The notes beneath the pieces were generated by a model. The model was not told where the DNA came from. It searched no databases and saw nothing but the letters and a program-made list of their open reading frames with translations. DNA of 64,000 nucleotides from assembly GCF_900103875.1 (NCBI RefSeq), contig NZ_LT629705.1, forward strand, positions 3,543,001 to 3,607,000. Reading direction: 5' to 3'. A program made the position numbers and the translations under genes. Source of the stretch: Pseudomonas arsenicoxydans (GTDB lineage: Bacteria; Pseudomonadota; Gammaproteobacteria; Pseudomonadales; Pseudomonadaceae). How positions within the stretch are numbered: position 1 is the stretch's first letter; every line of letters starts with the position of its first letter. Positions 9,418 to 17,907 of this stretch are shown one piece after another.

Positions 9418-10875
9418 ATGCTCAAGAATCATTTGAAAGACCCCAGCCTTTTGGCAGAACTCGCGTATGTGGACGGGCAGTGGATCGGCGCCGACAACGA
9501 CGCGACCCTGGACGTCATCGACCCGGCCAGCGGTCTGTTGCTGGCTCGCGTGCCGGCCATGCAAGGCGCGGAAACCCGTTGTGCCATCGAAGCCGCCGAA
9601 AAAGCCTGGCCCGCCTGGCGCGCACGACCGGCAGCAGAACGTGCGGCGCTGTTGGAGCGCTGGTATCAAGCCATGATCGACAACCTCGATGACCTGGCGC
9701 TGATCATGACCTGCGAACAGGGTAAACCGCTGAACGAGGCCAAAGGCGAAATCCGCTACGGTGCCGGTTTCGTCAAATGGTTCGCCGAAGAGGCCCGGCG
9801 GGTCTACGGCGAAACCATGCCGGCCCCCAGCAGTGACCGCCGACTGCTGACACTCAAGCAACCGGTTGGAGTTTGCGCAGCGATCACCCCGTGGAACTTC
9901 CCCAACGCGATGATCACCCGCAAATGCGCACCTGCCTTGGCGGCCGGCTGCCCAATCATCGTCAAACCCTCGGACCTGACGCCGTTATCGGCCCTGGCCC
10001 TGGCGGTATTAGCCGAGCGTGTTGGCATTCCGGCCGGGGTGTTCAACGTGTTGACCGGCATGCCCGCCGGGATCGGTGAGGAGCTGACCGGCAACCCGGC
10101 GGTACGGAAGATTTCCTTTACTGGCTCGACCGCTGTCGGTCGGCTGCTGATGCGCCAGAGCGCCGAGCACATCAAACGATTGAGCCTGGAGCTGGGCGGC
10201 AATGCGCCATTCATTGTGTTCGACGACGCTGACCTTGAGCAGGCTGTGGCCGGGATCATGCTCAGCAAGTTTCGCAACGCAGGCCAGACCTGTGTCTGCG
10301 CCAACCGGATTCTGGTGCAGGACGGCATCTACGAGCGCTTCGCTCAACGTCTGGTGGAGGAGGTGGGCAAACTCAAGGTCGGCAATGGTCTGGACGCCGA
10401 TGTCACCATCGGGCCGCTGATCAACCCGGCTGCCGTGAGCAAGGTCGCCCGACACATCGACGATGCCTTGAGCCAGGGCGCGCGGTTGCTCTGCGGCGGT
10501 ATTCCTGAGGGCGACAGTCAGTTCGTGCAGCCCACGGTTCTGGGCGATACCCACGCCGGCATGCTGTTGGCCAACGAAGAGACCTTCGGCCCGGTGGCGC
10601 CGCTGATGCGCTTTACCGACGAAGCCGAAGCGCTCGTCCTAGCCAATGCAACCCCTTACGGCCTGGGTGCCTACTTCTTCACCCAGGACCTGCGCCGTTC
10701 CTGGCGTTTCGGTGAGGCGCTGGAGTTCGGCATGGTCGGGCTCAACACGGGGATCATTTCCATGGAAGTCGCCCCGTTCGGCGGCATCAAGCAGTCAGGC
10801 CTGGGCCGTGAAGGCAGCAAGTACGGCCTGGACGAATACCTGGAAGTCAAAGCCTTCCATATCGGTGGGCTGTAA
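9418..10875 (+). CDS. gabD: NAD(P)-dependent aldehyde dehydrogenase, succinate-semialdehyde type
   Basis: A 485-residue aldehyde dehydrogenase most like GabD succinate-semialdehyde dehydrogenases. The coenzyme region reads ITPWNFPNAMITRKCAPALA (about 157-176), the general base lies in LELGGNAPFIVF (about 258), and the catalytic cysteine in NAGQTCVCANRI (about 292). The C-terminal FGGIKQSGLGREGSKYGLDE pattern is typical of the SSADH branch. It probably oxidises a short semialdehyde from the same substrate as the upstream operon, or from the GabT-like reaction of 20148-21440. It is the first gene of a two-gene unit with the dehydrogenase that starts 41 bases after its stop. GabD function is likely but other short-chain semialdehydes are possible. 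Confidence 0.85.
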   Translation: MLKNHLKDPSLLAELAYVDGQWIGADNDATLDVIDPASGLLLARVPAMQGAETRCAIEAAEKAWPAWRARPAAERAALLERWYQAMIDNLDDLALIMTCEQGKPLNEAKGEIRYGAGFVKWFAEEARRVYGETMPAPSSDRRLLTLKQPVGVCAAITPWNFPNAMITRKCAPALAAGCPIIVKPSDLTPLSALALAVLAERVGIPAGVFNVLTGMPAGIGEELTGNPAVRKISFTGSTAVGRLLMRQSAEHIKRLSLELGGNAPFIVFDDADLEQAVAGIMLSKFRNAGQTCVCANRILVQDGIYERFAQRLVEEVGKLKVGNGLDADVTIGPLINPAAVSKVARHIDDALSQGARLLCGGIPEGDSQFVQPTVLGDTHAGMLLANEETFGPVAPLMRFTDEAEALVLANATPYGLGAYFFTQDLRRSWRFGEALEFGMVGLNTGIISMEVAPFGGIKQSGLGREGSKYGLDEYLEVKAFHIGGL

Positions 10876-10916
10876 CCCGACCCACGATGGCACAGACATT
10901 TTGCGAGGCATGATTG

Positions 10917-11996
10917 ATGAGCAAGACATTCAAAATCGCCGCGATTGCCGGCGATGGCATCGGCAAGGAAGTGCTGCCGGAAGGGTTGCGGGTACTGGAG
11001 CAGGCCGCGAAGAAATGGCAGCTGGATTTGAGCATCGAAGTGCTCGACTGGGCACACTGCGATTACTACCTGGAACACGGGCAGATGATGCCCGATGACT
11101 GGTTTGAACAGCTCAAGGGTTTCGATGCGATCTACTTCGGCGCCGTGGGTTGGCCGGACAAGGTGCCGGACCACATTTCGTTGTGGGGTTCGCTGCTGAA
11201 GTTTCGCCGCGACTTCGACCAGTACGTGAACATTCGCCCGGTGCGGCTGTTTCCTGGCGTGCCGTGCCCACTGGCCGGACGCAAACCGGGGGACATCGAT
11301 TTCGTGGTGATCCGCGAGAACACCGAGGGTGAATATTCCTCGGTCGGCGGCAAAATGTTCGAAGGCACCGACCATGAGTTCGTGCTGCAGGAATCGGTGT
11401 TCACCCGCCGTGGAGTCGACCGGATTCTCAAATACGCCTTTGACCTCGCACAGACCCGACCCCGCAAGCGCCTGACGGCGGCGACCAAGTCCAACGGGAT
11501 CTCGATCAGCATGCCGTATTGGGATGAGCGCACCGCATTGATGGCTGAACAGTACCCGGACATCACCTGGGACAAACAGCACATCGACATTCTGTGCGCG
11601 CGTTTCGTGCTGCAACCGGACCGTTTTGATGTGGTGGTGGCGTCGAATCTGTTCGGCGACATTCTTTCCGATCTCGGGCCGGCCTGCGCCGGGACCATCG
11701 GTATCGCGCCGTCGGCCAACCTCGATCCCGAGCGGCGCTTTCCGTCGTTGTTCGAGCCGGTGCATGGCTCGGCGCCGGACATATACGGGCAGAACATCGC
11801 CAACCCGATTGCGATGATCTGGTCCGGGGCGTTGATGCTGGATTTCCTGGGCAATGGTGATGAGCGTTATCGCGCGGCGCATGACGGCATTCTCAAGGCC
11901 ATCGAGCGGGTTATCGCCGAGGGCCCGATTACCCCCGACCTGGGAGGGCAGGGCTCGACCCAGGATGTCGGTATGGCAATCGTTGCAGCGCTTTGA
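10917..11996 (+). CDS. Tartrate / D-malate dehydrogenase (isocitrate/isopropylmalate family)
   Basis: A 359-residue NAD-dependent beta-decarboxylating hydroxyacid dehydrogenase of the TtuC/DmlA (tartrate or D-malate) branch. The family signature is AIAGDGIGKEV at the N-terminus, with the arginine-rich substrate segment YVNIRPVRLFPGVP near residue 103, a central FVVIRENTEGEYSSVGG and the metal-binding aspartates in VVASNLFGDILSDLGP near 245. ATG 10917 is preferred over TTG 10914 because GAGG lies 8-9 bases upstream. It would act on a 2-hydroxy-3-carboxy acid in the cytoplasm, possibly feeding products into pyruvate. A truncated relative (last ~30 codons) is found at 18789-18884. A strong terminator follows. 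Confidence 0.9.
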   Translation: MSKTFKIAAIAGDGIGKEVLPEGLRVLEQAAKKWQLDLSIEVLDWAHCDYYLEHGQMMPDDWFEQLKGFDAIYFGAVGWPDKVPDHISLWGSLLKFRRDFDQYVNIRPVRLFPGVPCPLAGRKPGDIDFVVIRENTEGEYSSVGGKMFEGTDHEFVLQESVFTRRGVDRILKYAFDLAQTRPRKRLTAATKSNGISISMPYWDERTALMAEQYPDITWDKQHIDILCARFVLQPDRFDVVVASNLFGDILSDLGPACAGTIGIAPSANLDPERRFPSLFEPVHGSAPDIYGQNIANPIAMIWSGALMLDFLGNGDERYRAAHDGILKAIERVIAEGPITPDLGGQGSTQDVGMAIVAAL

Positions 11997-12055
11997 ACTG
12001 AGGTGACAACAGATCGGCTTGGAAGCCCTCTTCATTTCTGGTGCTTCACGCTTTT

Positions 12056-12082
12056 AGCCCGCCCACACTGCGGGCTTTTTTT
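12056..12082 (+). terminator. Rho-independent terminator after the tartrate-type dehydrogenase
   Basis: A 7-bp stem AGCCCGC / GCGGGCT with a 7-base loop is followed directly by seven T residues, about 60 bases after the stop codon at 11996. It is a textbook intrinsic terminator for the + strand unit. Confidence 0.9.
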
Positions 12083-12191
12083 ATCACGTCCAATATATGA
12101 GCCTCGTTTTCGCTCAAAATACTGAGCCGCAGAGTTCCACGGAATTCTGTAAGTGAGTGAAACCAGGAGCTGGCGGGAACTACTGAAATGC

Positions 12192-12220
12192 AGGCGAGTG
12201 AGGTAATAACCTCACAGCCT
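12192..12220 (-). terminator. Strong stem-loop, probable terminator downstream of the aldehyde dehydrogenase
   Basis: The arms GTGAGGT and ACCTCAC enclose a 4-base loop, and AGGC/GCCT extend the stem past a small bulge. It sits about 50 bases beyond the stop of the - strand aldehyde dehydrogenase. A weak T-containing tail (GCATTTCAG on the - strand) makes it a less certain intrinsic terminator. Confidence 0.5.
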
Positions 12221-12269
12221 GACACCCAGATTATTGGTGAGCCGCAATACCGGCAGCGACAAGCGTGTT

Positions 12270-13757
12270 CTATGCGCGCGAAGGGAGACCTGGAGCTTCG
12301 CCAAATCCGATGATTGCTTTGGTTTCCAGGTACTCTTCAAACCCGTAGACACCATACTCACGACCATTACCAGACCGCTTGTAGCCGCCGAACGGAGCCA
12401 TTGGATTCCACGCGGGGTAATTCAGATGCACTTGTCCGGCTCGGATACGAGAGGCAACGGTACGTGCAAGATCAAGGTCCTGAGCCTGAACATGGGCACC
12501 CAGACCATATACCGTATCGTTTGCGATAGTGACCGCCTCATCGACCGTCTCATAGGGAATGATGCACAGCACTGGACCAAAAATTTCTTCTTGGGCGATC
12601 CGCATTCCGGAATCCACCTCGGAAAAAACAGTCGGTCGGGTGTAGAAGCCCTTTTCATAGCCCGGTACACGTCCTGGTCCGCCGCAAATGAGTTTTGCGC
12701 CCTCATCAAGGCCAGCCTCGATCATTGCTTGCACGCGATTGAACTGGGCTCCGTTGGCAATAGGCCCCAGCACCGTATCTTCCGACTGCGGGTCACCCAC
12801 GATGATTGCATTGGCGGTTGCTGCAGCCAGAGATTCGACCTCGGCCAGCCTGTCCTTTGGGACGATCATTCTTGTCGGAGCGCTGCAGGACTGTCCGACG
12901 TTGCGAAACGCAGACATCACTCCCAGCGGGACCGCTTTGGCGAAGTCGGCATCGGGAAGCAGAAGATTCGGGGACTTGCCTCCCAGCTCTTGTGTGACGC
13001 GTTTCACCGTATGGGCGGCCGCCTGTGCAACCAGAGCGCCTGCGCGGTTTGAGCCGGTAATGGAAATCATGTCGATATCGGGATGCGCGGCCATGGCTGC
13101 GCCGACCTCGGGACCACTTCCGTTCACCAGATTGAAGACGCCAGGCGGGAGGCCTGCGTCGTGCACCAGTTGTGCAAAAAGAAGGGCGCTCAGAGGCGAC
13201 AGTTCGCTTGGTTTCAGGACTACTGTGCATCCGGCAGCAATAGCCGGAGCGACTTTCGCGGTGATTTGATAAAGCGGCCAGTTCCAAGGGGTGATGAGGC
13301 CGCAGACGCCTATTGGTTCGCGTTGGATCGCGGTGCCGTCTTCAACCGTTTGGAAACGATAGGTGGACAGCAGATCACGTGCGACCCGAACGTGTTCGGC
13401 CGCCAGAGGCACTTGCATCGCCCGTGCGAAACCGATGGCGGCGCCCATTTCGAGAGAGAGGGCCTGTGCAAGAGCCTCTTTGCGCTCAAGGATAAGTTCG
13501 TAGATCTTTCCAAGGATAAGCGCACGCGACTCTGTCGAGGAAGCAGACCAACCAGGAAACGCTGCACGTGCCGCGGCTACTGCCCGATCAACATCCTCGG
13601 CAGATCCACGCGCGACCTGCGCAATGACCTCTTCACTTGCCGGATTGACTACCGGCAAACTTGCCGGGACTGCAGGGGAAGACCAACGGCCGTTGATATA
13701 AAACTTGTGAGATGTTTCCGGATCAACGCTGTAGCTATTCGAAGATTGTGTTGTCAT
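12270..13757 (-). CDS. NAD-dependent aldehyde dehydrogenase family protein
   Basis: A 495-residue aldehyde dehydrogenase of the betaine/phenylacetaldehyde/coniferyl-aldehyde-like superfamily. The coenzyme site is in ITPWNWPLYQITAKVAPAIA (about 158-177), the catalytic glutamate in VTQELGGKSPNLLLPDADF (about 259) and the catalytic cysteine in NVGQSCSAPTRM (about 296). The start is the ATG at 13757, preceded by AGGAG 10 bases upstream; an in-frame ATG 31 codons earlier lacks a ribosome site. Substrate unknown. Nearby genes encode a DSD1-fold lyase that could release an aldehyde (16676-17812), so oxidation of that aldehyde is an attractive but unproven role. Confidence 0.92.
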   Translation of the reverse strand: MTTQSSNSYSVDPETSHKFYINGRWSSPAVPASLPVVNPASEEVIAQVARGSAEDVDRAVAAARAAFPGWSASSTESRALILGKIYELILERKEALAQALSLEMGAAIGFARAMQVPLAAEHVRVARDLLSTYRFQTVEDGTAIQREPIGVCGLITPWNWPLYQITAKVAPAIAAGCTVVLKPSELSPLSALLFAQLVHDAGLPPGVFNLVNGSGPEVGAAMAAHPDIDMISITGSNRAGALVAQAAAHTVKRVTQELGGKSPNLLLPDADFAKAVPLGVMSAFRNVGQSCSAPTRMIVPKDRLAEVESLAAATANAIIVGDPQSEDTVLGPIANGAQFNRVQAMIEAGLDEGAKLICGGPGRVPGYEKGFYTRPTVFSEVDSGMRIAQEEIFGPVLCIIPYETVDEAVTIANDTVYGLGAHVQAQDLDLARTVASRIRAGQVHLNYPAWNPMAPFGGYKRSGNGREYGVYGFEEYLETKAIIGFGEAPGLPSRA

Positions 13758-14023
13758 CCAACTAGCTCCTTGGAGCGGTAATAGGCACTGCGAACAGCAT
13801 GGCCGGGGAGGTAGTGAGTCACCAGAGCATCGCCGTCGCGACCAGTACATCCTTATGCCCTGTTACCTCAATAAGCTAACAAAGCGGGCCAAGCAACATA
13901 TGCCGTTATTCAAGTCGGCAAGGGATAATCTGCTGTATCTGCCTGGCTAACGTTGCATCAATGCAACTGAGCCGTTCACGTTGGTATTGCGTGCGATAAA
14001 ACCCTTGCTGGTGGTCGTGATCG

Positions 14024-14881
14024 CTAGCCGATAGCTTGTGTAACCAGAGCAAACTGCTTGATTCCACCGCTTGATTGCGGGGGGACTCCGAGAACCATTC
14101 GCGGTGCTCTGTCGACGCATTGCAACCCCAGGCTCTCCAGCCAGTCGGCCAACCCGCAATCGGCCAGAATGTCGAAGCGAACAAAGGCACCAGGTATCAA
14201 ACGCAGGAGGTGGGTAATCAAGTGTTGGGCCTGTTCCAGGTTTTGCGCGACAACCGGACCAATGATATGGCCACGACCAAAACGACGGAGCAGGGCAGTA
14301 CCTTGTAGTTTTCCATCCACGTCAATGCCGATCACGTACTCAGCCATCGGGAGCAAATCGTTAAGTACCGTTGTGCGGTCCAGGCCGCTACCAGCATTAG
14401 CCAATTCAATCAGCTTCGGGTAATCGGCTGGGCCTAATGCGCGACAATACGAGCCCTTGATCAAAGGGATCAGCGCAGGTGTCTGTGGCACGCCTTGATG
14501 CTGCTGGATTCGCGCGAAGTCGACGAATCCCATGCTTTCATAAAGCGCAGCGCCTGACTCGGTGGCATTGAGAATTGGCGTGCGTGGAGCGGTGGCTTCC
14601 AGGCACAGGTTCATCAGTCGACGTCCGATCCCCTTTCCTTGGTGCTCGTCACTCACGATCACTAGGCCGATTGAGGAATAAGCGCCTTGATGGCAGGCGA
14701 ATGCTACGCCGACCAACTGTCCGTTATGTTCCGTGACAAAGCCTTCGGACGTGCGCTGTACCATGGCCCAGTCTTCTTCTCGGTGAGGCCATTTCAGGTG
14801 CAAGGAGAGGGCGTGTGCCGCGGGCATGTCCGCCGCGGTTACAGTGCGGTACAGATAGGCAGAATCTGACGTTGCAGGCAT
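14024..14881 (-). CDS. GNAT family N-acetyltransferase, two-domain YitH-like
   Basis: A 285-residue acetyltransferase. The first half is a standard GNAT domain with the acetyl-CoA pyrophosphate loop in SDEHQGKGIGRRLMNLCLEA (residues about 91-110). The second half (about 160-270) resembles the YitH-type second acetyltransferase-like domain. The start at 14881 is supported by GGAGG 6-10 bases upstream; an earlier ATG at 14944 overlaps the neighbouring gene and lacks this. It lies 59 bases after the stop of the HcnC-like gene on the same strand and is probably co-transcribed. The substrate is unknown; acetylating an amino acid or amine handled by the neighbouring flavoenzyme would fit. Confidence 0.88.
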   Translation of the reverse strand: MPATSDSAYLYRTVTAADMPAAHALSLHLKWPHREEDWAMVQRTSEGFVTEHNGQLVGVAFACHQGAYSSIGLVIVSDEHQGKGIGRRLMNLCLEATAPRTPILNATESGAALYESMGFVDFARIQQHQGVPQTPALIPLIKGSYCRALGPADYPKLIELANAGSGLDRTTVLNDLLPMAEYVIGIDVDGKLQGTALLRRFGRGHIIGPVVAQNLEQAQHLITHLLRLIPGAFVRFDILADCGLADWLESLGLQCVDRAPRMVLGVPPQSSGGIKQFALVTQAIG

Positions 14882-14940
14882 AGAGCCTCCTTGAAAATGG
14901 CCAACTTGAGCGGGGCGATCAGGGAGTTGCGGTGTGCGGC

Positions 14941-16125
14941 TCATATAAGTTTGCCTGTGCTGAGGAGGCTTGTAGATAAAGGCATCGCAATCGCGGATGG
15001 GTTAGTAAATCGACGGATATCGAATGGACTGATCAAGGTGCTGGTACTGCCCGTGCTGATCAGTTCGGCCATCACGTCACCGACGCCCGGGCCAAGCTGG
15101 AAGCCATGGCCGCAGAAGCCGAAGGCGTAGAACAAACCGTCGACGGTGCCGCTGGGGCCGATGACCGGCAGGGAGTCCGGCGTATAGCTCTCGATACCGC
15201 TCCAGACCCGGATGATGTTCAGCTTTTCGGCCCCTGGCAGCAGGCGGCGCATTTGCCGCATCTGGTTGAGCAGGCTTTCCGGCTGGAAGTAGGCACGCCG
15301 GTTGAGCATGTCCGGTGTGCAGCGGTTGCCGCCGCCGATGATGATGTTGCCGCGGGGGATCTGGCGGAAGTAGATCACCTCTTCCTTGATTTTGGTAAAC
15401 ACGCCAATCACCGTCGGCAAGGCGTAGGGCACCGGCTCTGTCACCGACATTTGCGGACCATTGGGTTCCAGCGGCACCGGTTCGCCGAATTGCTCGGACA
15501 GCTTGGCGGCCCAGGCGCCCGCGGTGATCAACAGTTGCTGGGCGACGAACAGCTGACCATCGGTGGTCGTGACGTGGAATTCGTCATTGACCTTCTGCAC
15601 CTCGACGACCTCGGTGCGCTCTTCGATCCTCGCGCCGAGGCGCCGGGCTGCCCGGGCAAACGCAGGCGCTGCCAGACGCGGGTTGGCGTGACCATCGTGA
15701 GGCGCGTAGGAACCGCCCTTGACCTCCGGGCCGAGGAACGGGAAGCGTGCGTGCAAAGCCTTGCCCGTGAGGATCTGCAAGTCCAGTTCACGGGCCTCCG
15801 GGGCCGCCGCATAGGCCTCCAGTTCAGCAATTTCATCTTCGCGATAACACACACGCATATGGCCGCTGGCGATGAACTCGAGGTCGTCGTCGATCAGCTC
15901 CGGCAGTCGTTTCCATAGCGCCCAGGAGCGGTTGGCCAGTTCCAGCTGCCCGAGGTACCGCCCCTGGCGTCGCACGTTGCCGAAGTTCACGCCACTGGCG
16001 TACTGACCGATCTGGTCACGCTCCAGCAGGGTGACTGAGTGCCCACGCTGGCGCAGGAAAAACGCCGACGTCGAGCCCATGATGCCGCCGCCGATAATCA
16101 GAACATCGCTTTTTTGCGGTTTCAT
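14941..16125 (-). CDS. FAD-dependent amine/amino-acid oxidoreductase, HcnC-like paralogue
   Basis: A 394-residue DAO-fold flavoprotein, FAD motif VLIIGGGIMGSTSAFFLRQR at residues 8-27. It is a close paralogue of the protein at 6822-7976, with long shared blocks including ASGHMRVCYREDEIAEL and the C-terminal GHGFQLGPGVGDVMAELI. Its ATG at 16125 overlaps in ATGA fashion the stop of a preserved HcnB 3' fragment, exactly the coupling seen in the intact operon. It therefore descends from a complete A-B-C module whose first two subunits were lost. Without its own A and B subunits it may work alone as an oxidase, borrow those at 5159-6825, or be drifting. Upstream on the same strand are RidA and a DSD1-fold enzyme, consistent with imine-producing chemistry. 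Confidence 0.9.
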   Translation of the reverse strand: MKPQKSDVLIIGGGIMGSTSAFFLRQRGHSVTLLERDQIGQYASGVNFGNVRRQGRYLGQLELANRSWALWKRLPELIDDDLEFIASGHMRVCYREDEIAELEAYAAAPEARELDLQILTGKALHARFPFLGPEVKGGSYAPHDGHANPRLAAPAFARAARRLGARIEERTEVVEVQKVNDEFHVTTTDGQLFVAQQLLITAGAWAAKLSEQFGEPVPLEPNGPQMSVTEPVPYALPTVIGVFTKIKEEVIYFRQIPRGNIIIGGGNRCTPDMLNRRAYFQPESLLNQMRQMRRLLPGAEKLNIIRVWSGIESYTPDSLPVIGPSGTVDGLFYAFGFCGHGFQLGPGVGDVMAELISTGSTSTLISPFDIRRFTNPSAIAMPLSTSLLSTGKLI

Positions 16126-16266
16126 AATGGTTCCTCGATGATCGTCATCGGTAAGGGTTTGACCGGGGCCTGCCCCCGTTGCCGACCGACCTGTTTCACA
16201 CTGACGCCGGCCGCCGCGGCAATCACTTCGGCTCCGGCCTGAGAGCAATACCGGCCCTGGCAACCG
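16122..16266 (-). pseudogene. 3' remnant of an HcnB-like gene (BFD [2Fe-2S] domain tail)
   Basis: About 47 codons in one frame on the - strand translate to GCQGRYCSQAGAEVIAAAAG and continue through QVGRQRGQAPVKPLPM to a stop. They match residue for residue most of the C-terminus of the intact HcnB-like protein at 5449-6825 (GRCQGRYCSQAGAEVIAAAAG, QVGRQRSQAPVKPLSM). The stop TGA overlaps the ATG of the following HcnC-like gene. No start and no FAD domains remain: homology stops within a few bases of the RidA stop codon at 16267. This is a deletion/replacement scar rather than a functional gene. Confidence 0.88.
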
Positions 16267-16686
16267 TCATTGGTAGATTTCCTTTTGTTCACCGCGGGCC
16301 AGCGCTTCGATTTCGATCAAGTAACCATGATGCAAGACCGGAACAGGCACCACGGCGCGTGCTGGTCGATGTTCACCCAGGTAACGGGCATAAATCCGAT
16401 CAAAGGCGGGCCAGTGTTCTATCCCTACGACATAGACCGTGACCTTCAGGAGATCACTCGTGCTCCGGCCCGCTTCTTTGAGGATCGCCACGAGGTTGTC
16501 GAGGGCGATTGATGTTTGAACCTCAAACGGTTGGTCGGCACTGTGGTCGCCATTCGCGCGTACCGGCAGTTGCCCAGACACATATAAAACACCCTCGTGC
16601 GCTACCGCCTGGGAGTAATGTCCACCCGGAGCTGCTGCGTTAGCCGTTTGGATTAACTCGATCGAACCTGCTTGATTACCAGCCAT
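16267..16686 (-). CDS. RidA family (YjgF/YER057c/UK114) deaminase
   Basis: A 139-residue RidA-family protein, which hydrolyses reactive enamine/imine intermediates to ketones and ammonia. The catalytic arginine region is HRPARAVVPVPVLHHGYLIE near residue 106, and the family's C-terminal IEIEALA is present. The start at 16686 lies inside the end of the upstream DSD1-like gene (11-base overlap), so the two are translationally coupled. Its stop abuts a truncated HcnB fragment. Pairing with a DAO-fold flavoenzyme and a PLP enzyme fits the known RidA role of clearing imines made by such enzymes. The exact substrate is unknown. Confidence 0.93.
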   Translation of the reverse strand: MAGNQAGSIELIQTANAAAPGGHYSQAVAHEGVLYVSGQLPVRANGDHSADQPFEVQTSIALDNLVAILKEAGRSTSDLLKVTVYVVGIEHWPAFDRIYARYLGEHRPARAVVPVPVLHHGYLIEIEALARGEQKEIYQ

Positions 16687-17812
16687 GTAAGCGACTCCAT
16701 GTGTGCACGACGCCCTCGGCGTCACAGGCGTGATAGTCCGGGAATTGCGCGCCTGTGGCACATGCATGGTTGGGCAGAATGCGCAGACGGCTGCCGATGG
16801 GGAAGCGCGCTACGATGTCGGTGCTCTCGGCCGCTCCAAGAGTGATGATGCCGTGTTCCTGGTTGGCGCCAGTGACCAGCGCGCCCTCGATCCAGTCGCC
16901 AGCTTCGGTACACACCTGTCCGTAGCCGAAGTCCTGTCGCTGGCGCTGCGTGCCTCGATCGCGACTCATGGCCATCCAGCCGGCATCGGTGATGATCCAG
17001 CCTTTATCTTGCTGGTGGCCGATCACGGTGGTCAGCACGCTCAGTGCCAACTCGTCTGTCTGGCAGACGCCGATGTTGTGCATCACCAGGTCGAAGAACA
17101 CATAAACGCCTGCGCGTACTTCAGTGACGTCTTCCAGACTCAGTGCCGATAGTGCCGTGGGAGTGGAGCCGATGCTGACCTCCGGGCACACCAGCCCGGC
17201 TTCGCGGATTCTTTCGGCGGCGCTGACGCAGAGGAAGCGTTCTTGTTCGGCCAAAATCTGCAGCGCTTCAAGGCTGTCGAGTTCGTAGCTGGATCCTGCG
17301 TGGGTCATCACGCCTCGCAATTGCATGCCCCCCTCGGAAAGGACCCGTGCGACGTCTATGAGTGCGTTGTCTTCAACGGTCAGACCTGATCGATGGCCGT
17401 CGCAATCTATTTCGATCCAGACCTCGAATCGTTCGTCGTTCTGCTGTCCGAAGGAGGCGATGGCTTGAGCCCCAATGACGCTGTCGGTTAGCACGCTCAG
17501 TCTGCAGCCTTTGCGCCTGAGTGTCAGTGCCTGGGCCAATTTGCCAGGCGCTATTGCAACGGCATAAAAAATGTCGCTGATGCCTTCAGCGAAACAATGC
17601 TCAGCTTCTTTCAGGGTGGAAACTGTGACACCGCTTGCGCCAGCGGCTATCTGTGCCTTGATCACGGGGAGGCATTTGCTGGTTTTGATGTGCGGGCGCA
17701 AACGCACACCCAGGGTGTCCATGCGTTGCTGCATGCGCTGGATATTGCGCTGCATTCGCGAGACATCGACTATCGCGACGGGGGTATCGAGGGAGGCAAT
17801 AGAGGCTGACAT
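16676..17812 (-). CDS. DSD1 family PLP enzyme (D-threonine aldolase / D-serine dehydratase-like)
   Basis: A 378-residue fold-III PLP enzyme of the D-threonine aldolase/D-serine dehydratase type. The PLP lysine lies in LRPHIKTSKCLPVI near residue 40 (family pattern PHxKTxK). The C-terminal metal-binding region is NHACATGAQFPDYHAC near residues 350-365, where a His and Cys bind the divalent metal. Such enzymes split D-3-hydroxy amino acids to glycine plus an aldehyde, or dehydrate D-serine-type substrates. It is divergent from a LysR gene 95 bases away and overlaps RidA downstream. ATG 17812 is chosen by alignment to family starts; an ATG 11 codons earlier (17845) is possible. Confidence 0.88.
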   Translation of the reverse strand: MSASIASLDTPVAIVDVSRMQRNIQRMQQRMDTLGVRLRPHIKTSKCLPVIKAQIAAGASGVTVSTLKEAEHCFAEGISDIFYAVAIAPGKLAQALTLRRKGCRLSVLTDSVIGAQAIASFGQQNDERFEVWIEIDCDGHRSGLTVEDNALIDVARVLSEGGMQLRGVMTHAGSSYELDSLEALQILAEQERFLCVSAAERIREAGLVCPEVSIGSTPTALSALSLEDVTEVRAGVYVFFDLVMHNIGVCQTDELALSVLTTVIGHQQDKGWIITDAGWMAMSRDRGTQRQRQDFGYGQVCTEAGDWIEGALVTGANQEHGIITLGAAESTDIVARFPIGSRLRILPNHACATGAQFPDYHACDAEGVVHTWSRLHGW

Positions 17813-17907
17813 GACAGAACTCGGGTGGCTGGGTACGGGGGCCACTCTACTCAGCTGTCGTTAAGTTATGGTTCAATGGATAGTCATCAATCATTAAGTA
17901 AAATTGA

